Source: an uncultured Planctomycetaceae bacterium
Lineage (GTDB): Bacteria; Planctomycetota; Planctomycetia; Pirellulales; Pirellulaceae
Assembly: GCA_937967755.1 (NCBI GenBank)
Contig: CALBTA010000556.1
Coordinates: forward strand, 1-11,041
Length of the DNA stretch: 11,041 nucleotides
Reading direction: 5' to 3'
The translations under genes were made by a program, and so were the position numbers. The notes below the pieces were generated by a model. It was not told the DNA's origin. It did not search any database and worked only from the letters and a program-made list of their open reading frames with translations. Positions within the stretch are counted from its first letter, which is position 1. Every line of letters starts with the position of its first letter. This document shows positions 6,359 through 11,041 of the stretch, one piece after another.

Positions 6359-7021
6359 ATGATGAAAGCGAACAATATGTCACCAATGTCCTTGGTTCTC
6401 AGTTACCCTCGCAGTGGAATGAATTGGCTGCGCCATTGTGTGGAAACGATGAGCGGGCGGCTGACGCCTGGGCCGCATCTTGGTTTGCTCGACACCGACC
6501 AGTATGCCTTTTGCCGGCTGCACAATATCAAGCGCGGGCAAGCGAAGGCGAATCCGCGCGGGGCGAGTTGGAATCGCGTTTGTCTTATCCTGCGCGACTA
6601 CTGTGAGAACTATGTTTGCACGCCGTATTTCCAACGCTCGAAATTCACAACGATCAAGAAGTGGAACTTCACTTCTTACGCCGAGAACATCTTGTACTTC
6701 AATCAATACCCAGGGCCGAAGTTGTTGCTGCGCTACGAGTCGCATGTGAAAGGTTTCGACGATTCGATTCAATTCCTCGAGTGGGCAGAAATTCCACACC
6801 AGCCGCTCGCGGCTTCGCAACTGCAAGCGGAAGTGCAGCGTTCCAAAGGGCAATACCGCAAGGACCAAAACAAATACTACCGCCGCATCCCCAACCGCCA
6901 GATCACGCCGGAAACCGCGGCCGCGGCCCGACAGTCACTCGTCAAGATCCTTGGCGAAAGCATGTTCGCGAAATACCTCGGCTGCTACGACCGCCCCCTG
7001 CCGGCGTCGAAAGCTGCGTAG
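6359..7021 (+). CDS. Sulfotransferase 3 (short Sulfotransfer_1-like)
   Basis: A 220-aa protein. Residues 12-24 (LVLSYPRSGMNWL) are the 5'-phosphosulfate-binding motif with the classic SYPRSGxNW word. Residues 75-84 (CLILRDYCEN) carry the 3'-phosphate-site Arg79, although the usual Ser is not evident. KLLLRYESHVKG (121-132) matches the Y-E segment that follows in cytosolic-type sulfotransferases. At 220 aa it is shorter than the roughly 250-300 aa usual for the family, with the C-terminal PAPS-covering R-K-G loop region reduced. Residues 161-182 are very basic (RSKGQYRKDQNKYYRRIPNR). The acceptor is unknown. It is coupled to sulfotransferase 2 by a 3-nt gap. It ends in TAG 19 nt before the stop of the convergent minus-strand operon, with no evident terminator in between. 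Confidence 0.8.
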   Translation: MMKANNMSPMSLVLSYPRSGMNWLRHCVETMSGRLTPGPHLGLLDTDQYAFCRLHNIKRGQAKANPRGASWNRVCLILRDYCENYVCTPYFQRSKFTTIKKWNFTSYAENILYFNQYPGPKLLLRYESHVKGFDDSIQFLEWAEIPHQPLAASQLQAEVQRSKGQYRKDQNKYYRRIPNRQITPETAAAARQSLVKILGESMFAKYLGCYDRPLPASKAA

Positions 7022-7040
7022 CCGATGGATGCGCCCAGCA

Positions 7041-7220
7041 TCACTTGTCAGCACGACGCTGTTCTTGGCGGCGCTGTTGCTCGCGGCGGCTATCCTGAGC
7101 TTCCGCGTCGGTTTCTTGCTGCTGCTCAACTGCTCGGCGTTCGCGCTGACGGCGCTCCTCTTGCTCGCGTTTCTCGAGCAGATGCTGAAGTTCCTCAGGC
7201 AGTCCCAGTCGGTCGGTCAT
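7041..7220 (-). CDS. Small charged coiled-coil protein at the end of the pil operon, function unknown
   Basis: A 59-aa protein from ATG 7220. It opens with MTDRLGLPEELQHLLEKREQ and continues as an almost pure Glu/Gln/Arg helix (EERRQRERRAVEQQQ and onwards), which predicts a single coiled coil with no signal or membrane segment. It begins 19 nt after the secretin stop on the same strand, so it is probably the last gene of that operon, although its ribosome binding site is weak. The plus-strand frame opposite it is Leu-rich only because it is the complement of Glu/Gln/Arg codons. The frame also stays open for 87 codons upstream of this ATG inside the secretin gene, but those residues look like a shadow. 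Confidence 0.55.
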   Translation of the reverse strand: MTDRLGLPEELQHLLEKREQEERRQRERRAVEQQQETDAEAQDSRREQQRRQEQRRADK

Positions 7221-7239
7221 GATCTTGCAGTTCCGTAGG

Positions 7240-9189
7240 TTAGCGGCGAAGCTGCTGCTCCAGGGCGATGTGCGGCAGGCGTTGTATCGAAGGGGCGTAG
7301 CGGCCGCCGCCCAGTGGCGCAGTTCGAGAGAGCGGGTATCGCATTGGGGCATGCGGAGTGGATTGGTAGTTTGCCGGCGGCTGATGTGTTTGATCGCAGG
7401 GCGGAATCGGCAACGCTTGTGGGGGTCGTGTTTCAATTCGGCTGGGTGGCGGAATCTCAGGTGAAACATGGACGGGCGCACCGACGTGATTGGCGAATGT
7501 CTTGCCCCGTGGCGGTTGGCCTTTCGCTTGCAACAACCCGCTTGCGCCTAGGCCACCGATGCAACCCCCTTCGCCGCATTGGTCAGCGTGGCAGAGTTTC
7601 CGCGGGTTCAACTTGTAGTCATGCAGGCGCGGCTCGTAGGGGCGCGGGTATCGGCAGAGCGGGCCGACCATCAGCGGGTCGCGGGCGCGGCTGAAATTGA
7701 TGTCGTTGCGGTATTGTTCACCCGGCGGCAGCGGCAACACGTGCGGTATCAGCGCGACGATGATTTCGCTGCGGGCCTTGATCGCTTGCCGGCGTTGAAA
7801 CAGCGGGCCGATAAACTTTGCATCGCCCAGGCCCAGGTATTTGTTGGCGGTCACGTCGTCGGTCTCTTGAATCAGTCCGCCAATCACCATCCCTTGCCCG
7901 CTGCCCAGTAGCACGTCCGTATCCACCTCGGTCGTTTCCTCTTCGGGAAGCCCAGTCCCGGGGTTCACGCTGCCGCTGGATACCTCGGGGCGAATTCGCA
8001 TCAGTACGCGGCCGTCGCGGGCGATGTGGGGCGTGACCGTGAGCACCACACCGACGTTTAGAAATTCAACACTTTCGAGCGTGCTGGTTTCGGTAGTGGT
8101 AGTCACACGAAAGCCAAGCTGTTCGCCGACTTGCAATCGTGACTCCTGCCCGTTGAGGGCCATGATCCGCGGCGAAGCCAACGTCTTGGCGTCTGTCGTC
8201 GTCTTTAGGGCTTCAATCAATCCGGTCAGGTTTGGCCCCGAAGCCTGCACGAAGAACGCCTGCGGGGCAGCGGCGTTGGCCAGTCCGGTTGTGTTGAAAT
8301 CGAGTTGCAGATTTCCAAGGGAAGCAACATGGCTGAAATCGACGCCGTGACGATTGTCGTCCCTAAGTTCGACCTGCAAGACATGGACCTCAATCAGTAC
8401 TTGTCGCGGCGGCTGGTCGATTTGGCAGATGTAGTCTTCGATGCGCGCCAGGTAGTGAGGCAAATCTTCGACAGTGATCACTTCCTTGGTACGCCGGTTG
8501 TCCGTCGGGCTGCTTTGGCTGACCCACGAGCGCCCGACGGGCGAGAGCAAGCCCTTTACGGCAATATCGACGTCCAACGCCGAAGCGTAATCCAGTTCGA
8601 ACACCTGGAACCGCCGACCTTGAATCTCTGGCGCGACGGCCCCCGGCGTGGTCATGGGAGAGACGTAGATCACGTCGCCCCGCATCGTCCAAGTCAGCCC
8701 GCCTGAAGCCAACAGGGCGTTGAGCACTTCGGGGAGCGTTTGCCCGGTCAGGGAAACGGTGACCAGGTTGTTCGCCGGCGCGGCCAGCACCAAATTGAGA
8801 TTCTCGTAAGCGGCTAATGTCGAAAGCACTTCCGCCAGCGGGCGGTTGGGTGCGACGACGGTGATGCCACGCTCAGTACGATTTACCGTGACTTGCTCGG
8901 ACGTCACGCCTTGGATACCGATGACGTGCCGTGCGGGCGGAAGATCTTCCGCCGCCGAGGGGCGGTCGCTTGGGCTGGGTTGGGAATCCTCGTCGGCTGC
9001 CGGCTCTTCGGCTGAAAACAAGCTGTTGAGCGAAGGCAAACGCCCGATTGGTTGCGCACGCAACGGTGCGGCTGTGAGCAAGAGAACGACGGCCAACGAC
9101 ATTACGGCGGCTAGTGTTGACGCGCGCACACGCTGGGGCAGCGCGAGACCGCGCAGGCAAGTTCGCCGATTACGGGGTTGGCTGTTCAA
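7240..9189 (-). CDS. pilQ: Outer-membrane secretin of a type IV pilus / type II secretion system (PilQ/GspD-like)
   Basis: A 649-aa protein. The start is TTG 9189, supported by GGAG 9 nt upstream; it overlaps the preceding gene by 20 nt. It also gives a proper signal peptide: a basic n-region, hydrophobic residues about 23-42, and cleavage after PLRA (about residue 45). The next ATG (9102) would leave a truncated signal. After an acidic/Pro linker (58-88), residues 109-178 form an STN/N0-type domain (RPLAEVLSTLAAYENLNLVLA). Residues 193-262 resemble a single N1-type ring domain. Residues 263-485 are the secretin pore domain, with LASPRIMALNGQESRLQVGEQLGF and the gate and lip region ending ARSEIIVALIPHVLP. 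A 164-residue Pro-rich tail with five Cys follows. Secretins form 12-15-subunit pores in the outer membrane; a function with the PilM/N/O/P-like products upstream is expected. Whether the machine is a pilus or T2SS cannot be decided here. Confidence 0.9.
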   Translation of the reverse strand: MNSQPRNRRTCLRGLALPQRVRASTLAAVMSLAVVLLLTAAPLRAQPIGRLPSLNSLFSAEEPAADEDSQPSPSDRPSAAEDLPPARHVIGIQGVTSEQVTVNRTERGITVVAPNRPLAEVLSTLAAYENLNLVLAAPANNLVTVSLTGQTLPEVLNALLASGGLTWTMRGDVIYVSPMTTPGAVAPEIQGRRFQVFELDYASALDVDIAVKGLLSPVGRSWVSQSSPTDNRRTKEVITVEDLPHYLARIEDYICQIDQPPRQVLIEVHVLQVELRDDNRHGVDFSHVASLGNLQLDFNTTGLANAAAPQAFFVQASGPNLTGLIEALKTTTDAKTLASPRIMALNGQESRLQVGEQLGFRVTTTTETSTLESVEFLNVGVVLTVTPHIARDGRVLMRIRPEVSSGSVNPGTGLPEEETTEVDTDVLLGSGQGMVIGGLIQETDDVTANKYLGLGDAKFIGPLFQRRQAIKARSEIIVALIPHVLPLPPGEQYRNDINFSRARDPLMVGPLCRYPRPYEPRLHDYKLNPRKLCHADQCGEGGCIGGLGASGLLQAKGQPPRGKTFANHVGAPVHVSPEIPPPSRIETRPPQALPIPPCDQTHQPPANYQSTPHAPMRYPLSRTAPLGGGRYAPSIQRLPHIALEQQLRR

Positions 9190-9754
9190 CTAACACGACT
9201 CCGTTCGTGTTGATTTCCTGAACGACGAATCCGCCGATCAAATCGCCTTCGTGAATCTTGCGCTCTCCGATGTGGGCCACTCGCTGGTCCCCGGCGATCA
9301 TCACAAGGCTGACACCGGTTTCCCGCAGATTGGCCAGCAGTTGGCGATCGGCAGCCGAGGTGTCTTGTTCAATTTCATCGGAAACACTCCCCGCTAGCGA
9401 ATTGTCTAATTCGCCAGGTGGGCGGGTCCAAGCGGGGGCGGCGAACGGATCGTGTGCCAGCGCGGATTGTAACGATCGAGCGGGCCATGACCGCCGAACC
9501 GGCTGGTCCGACGGGTCCGACTGCGACGGCTGAGATTGACGGTTGTTCGGACGCTGTGAAGCGGCGCGCTGATTCGTGCGGCTTGCAGCTGGTGCTGGAG
9601 CGGCCCGATCATTGGCACCGGCTGCCGGCTTGGGGGCAGAACCACCGGGAATTTGAATGACCACCACCACAATCTAAACGACGCCCAGCACACCAATGAG
9701 GGCCATTTTGGCAGGCGTTAGTCCGGCTTTGGCGAGTTTGGCGTTGTATTTCAT
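9170..9754 (-). CDS. PilP/GspC-like inner-membrane pilus or secretion protein, interrupted by an in-frame TAG at codon 27
   Basis: The gene starts at ATG 9754, with AGGAG 7 nt upstream and an ATGA overlap with the pilO stop, and ends at TAA 9170-9172: 194 codons plus stop. Codons 1-26 read MKYNAKLAKAGLTPAKMALI and then GVLGVV, the cytoplasmic start and first half of a membrane helix. Codon 27 (9674-9676) is TAG. Codons 28-35 (IVVVVIQI) complete the helix in the same frame. A Pro/Ala/Gln/Ser-rich linker follows (36-95), then HDPFAAP (101-107), the D-P-F word that precedes the folded domain in PilP/GspC. A C-terminal homology-region domain spans about 141-192 (GDQRVAHIGERKIHEGDLIGGFVVQEI). Such proteins link the inner-membrane PilN/PilO complex to the secretin. 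Without readthrough only a fragment from GTG 9670 could be made, lacking a normal anchor and a ribosome binding site. Confidence 0.75.
9199..9202 (-). promoter_or_regulatory. Ribosome binding site deciding the TTG start of the secretin
   Basis: GGAG on the minus strand lies 9 nt before TTG 9189 and inside the 3' end of the preceding gene. It is the main reason to choose the TTG over GTG 9129 or ATG 9102. Confidence 0.5.
9674..9676 (-). other. In-frame TAG in the membrane helix of the PilP/GspC-like gene
   Basis: Codon 27 of the frame starting at 9754, context GTC GTT TAG ATT GTG. Hydrophobic residues on both sides (GVLGVV and IVVVVI) show that one continuous helix was encoded. A single base change from TTG (Leu) or TGG (Trp) would explain it. 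Confidence 0.85.
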
Positions 9755-10356
9755 GACGCGTCTCCTGAAGTGCCATTAGCAACTTCGGCTGTTTGCGTCG
9801 GGTGCAGTCCGAAGTAGAGCACCAACCCGATTTCGAACGGGTATTTCTCTCGGTCGTCGATCGATTGCAGAGCGAACTGAGAGACATTGGTAACGCGAGG
9901 CAGCGACTAAACTCTATTTAGGAATCGGCAGAGCGCGGCGTACGTTCCGACGCACTTCAGGTCCAATTCGATGTGCGAATGGGCGGAAGTCTCAACGGCC
10001 CGCCCACGGCGGTAGTCGATGAGTTGTACCCCTTCGTCCTCAGCGGCCGCGGCGAGTTGCGAGATAAACGCGCCGTCTTCCGCATAGGCGGGAACGCGAG
10101 CCCGGACATCCTGGACTTGCTCGTTCAAAGCCTTTAGCTCTTGCCGCAGTGCTGTGTTTTGGCGGCGTACCTCGCCGGAGCCCTCAAGCAACGCGGCCAG
10201 TTGTTCAGATCGCTGAAGGTGATCGGCTCTCGCGCGAGCCAGCGGTCGGTGAACTGCAAACACAAATAGTGCGGCTGTCAACGCCAGCAAGCCAAAACCC
10301 AAGCCATGGACGGCCAGCCGGGCTGTGCAAGTTTGACCGTTCTTAAAGTTGAACAT
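9751..10356 (-). CDS. pilO: PilO-like pilus or secretion assembly protein, interrupted by an in-frame TAG at codon 150
   Basis: ATG 10356 has GGAG 6 nt upstream and lies 11 nt after the pilN stop. The complete frame runs to TGA 9751-9753, 202 codons including stops, about the usual 200-aa size of PilO. Residues 13-36 are the membrane helix (RLAVHGLGFGLLALTAALFVFAV). Residues 39-88 are a coiled coil (LARARADHLQRSEQLAALLE and on). Residues 95-149 begin the ferredoxin-like domain (GAFISQLAAAAEDEGVQLIDY). Codon 150 is TAG (9907-9909). The next 51 codons continue the same domain (SLPRVTNVSQFALQS, KYPFEIGLVLYFGL) as expected for the PilO C-terminus (F-L-x-R-V-x-x-L-P-R-V). Stopping at the TAG gives a 149-aa protein lacking the last strands of the domain. 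The family pairs with PilN to form the inner-membrane alignment complex. Confidence 0.8.
9907..9909 (-). other. In-frame TAG in the C-terminal domain of pilO
   Basis: Codon 150 of 202, context AGA GTT TAG TCG CTG. The frame before and after matches the PilO family without any frameshift. In homologues this position is commonly a polar or charged residue, so a change from GAG, CAG or AAG is the simplest origin. It sits in a small AT-rich inverted repeat CTAAA-N5-TTTAG (9907-9921). Confidence 0.85.
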
Positions 10357-10367
10357 CGGGTTCTCCG

Positions 10368-10940
10368 TTAGAGCATGCACTCTACGTGAAACTCGCGAAC
10401 GACCGTATCGTTCATCCGTTTGGCCATGGTCGATTTCAGTTCGACTTTCGTGAATACTTCGCCGCCGCGAAGATTCTCGACGAACTTCGCGACCGCCGCG
10501 TCGTCCTGCCCCAGCCCTCGCAACTGCAACACGGCCTGGCTGGAAGCTTCACCCGACATTGAGGCAGATTGCCGCAGATCGAAATTCTTGACATACACTC
10601 CGCCACCCGAATCTCTAGCCGCCGCGCTCACCACGGTCACCAGCGCCGTAGTCGGGCGCTTCACCGCCAGCGCGAGCGCCGTTTGCTCTCTTTCGCGAAG
10701 CACGTCGATCTGGCCTTTTGTATTTTGGGAAGACGTCTTCAACTCCTTGATGGGGGTATAGTGTTGCTCTAGTTCCGCCCGCGTTGCGGCGGCCTGGCTG
10801 CAATCGAACCAACTGATCGCCCACGCCGTGGCCATCGCGACGGCGGCCGCAAGGTAAATCTTGATCCAAGTGCGCACACCACCACGGATCGCCGAGCGGC
10901 GGCGTGAGGCGGGTGTCATCAAGTTGATGCTGGCTTTCAC
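10368..10940 (-). CDS. pilN: PilN-like inner-membrane pilus or secretion assembly protein
   Basis: A 190-aa protein from GTG 10940. The start overlaps the upstream stop as GTGA, and it retains the conserved short N-terminal strand ASINLM, which PilN inserts into PilM. A later ATG at 10919 would remove it. A basic segment (SRRRSAIRGGVR) is followed by one membrane helix at about residues 25-45 (WIKIYLAAAVAMATAWAISWF), a periplasmic coiled coil (about 50-92, with ATRAELEQHYTPIKELKTSS), and a C-terminal ferredoxin-like domain (about 95-190). This bitopic layout is typical of PilN/GspL-C family members. It partners with PilO, encoded 11 nt downstream. No internal stop or frameshift is visible, unlike the next two genes. 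Confidence 0.85.
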   Translation of the reverse strand: MKASINLMTPASRRRSAIRGGVRTWIKIYLAAAVAMATAWAISWFDCSQAAATRAELEQHYTPIKELKTSSQNTKGQIDVLREREQTALALAVKRPTTALVTVVSAAARDSGGGVYVKNFDLRQSASMSGEASSQAVLQLRGLGQDDAAVAKFVENLRGGEVFTKVELKSTMAKRMNDTVVREFHVECML

Positions 10941-11041
10941 TTGTCACCCCAGGCTAAAGCGGATGCGGCGACGGCCGGCGCGATCAGTACCGGTGGTACA
11001 GACAACTCGGAAGGGACGCTCAGCAGCGCGGGGTCCGGTTG
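10937..11041 (-). CDS. pilM: C-terminal end of the gene upstream of pilN, probably pilM (partial)
   Basis: Thirty-four codons are visible from the right edge to TGA 10937-10939, reading PALLSVPSELSVPPVLIAP and then AVAASALAWGDK. The stop overlaps the pilN GTG start by 4 nt (GTGA), so the two are translationally coupled. PilM, an actin-like cytoplasmic ATPase, normally precedes PilN. A closing helix such as LIAPAVAASALAW is usual at the end of that fold. The identity rests mainly on gene order, because the catalytic region lies outside the window. Confidence 0.5.
   Translation of the reverse strand, partial: QPDPALLSVPSELSVPPVLIAPAVAASALAWGDK

Noticed and set aside
6951..7238. Plus-strand frame with two hydrophobic Leu-rich segments, a possible small membrane protein
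   Set aside because: It overlaps the end of sulfotransferase 3 in another frame, and its Leu/Ala stretches are exactly the complement of the Glu/Gln/Arg codons of the minus-strand coiled-coil gene.
9609..9887. Minus-strand open frame overlapping the end of pilO and the start of the PilP-like gene in a different frame
   Set aside because: The translation has no family resemblance, while the competing frames carry good ribosome binding sites, an ATGA overlap and recognisable PilO and PilP/GspC sequence, apart from the two TAG codons.
9907..9921. CTAAA-N5-TTTAG inverted repeat at the pilO TAG as a mobile-element footprint
   Set aside because: Five-bp A/T-rich arms are expected by chance, no target-site duplication is seen, and the reading frame and predicted length of PilO show no insertion.

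Overview
The window reads as a chromosomal segment of a GC-rich, Gram-negative-type bacterium, most likely a planctomycete (Pirellulales-like). This is an inference from the gene set, not from a marker gene: a large DUF11-repeat surface protein with a Pro-rich linker, several unrelated sulfotransferases in a row, an MtfA-like protease carrying a SEC-C zinc motif, and a compact pilM-N-O-P-secretin operon. No rRNA, tRNA, CRISPR array, insertion sequence or phage gene is visible.

Layout. (1) 1-426, plus strand: the 3' end of a polytopic membrane protein of unrecognised family. (2) 542-934, plus: a small Lys/Arg/Ala-rich protein with an acidic coiled-coil start. Its stop codon interlocks with that of the convergent gene in a shared TTAA. 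(3) 931-1941, minus: membrane-anchored MtfA-like zinc peptidase with a C-terminal SEC-C motif, 45 nt downstream of (4) 1987-4224, minus: a 745-aa exported protein with an N-terminal signal or anchor, a Pro-rich linker with repeated [SN]RF motifs, and four DUF11-like repeats. (5) 4225-4586: a 362-nt divergent intergenic region rich in short dyads. (6) 4587-7021, plus: three tandem sulfotransferases from three different PAPS-dependent families, the last two separated by 3 nt. (7) 7041-11041, minus: a type IV pilus / type II secretion assembly operon, read from the right edge as pilM (3' end), pilN, pilO, pilP/gspC-like, secretin, and a small coiled-coil protein.

The most striking observation is that two adjacent genes of this operon each contain one in-frame TAG with an otherwise intact reading frame. 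In pilO the TAG is codon 150 of 202. In the pilP/gspC-like gene it is codon 27, in the middle of the membrane anchor. In both, the residues on either side match what the family should have, and the start and stop overlaps of neighbouring genes (GTGA, ATGA) are perfect. Either the operon has just begun to decay, or the sequence has two errors, or TAG is read through here. TAG also seems to end two sulfotransferase genes in the same window, which argues against general TAG reassignment.

Functional reading (inference): PilM/N/O/P form the inner-membrane platform and periplasmic bridge to the outer-membrane secretin. The sulfotransferases probably sulfate a surface glycan or other acceptor. The DUF11 protein is probably a cell-envelope structural protein. 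Nothing in the sequence shows that these three modules work together; they are simply neighbours.
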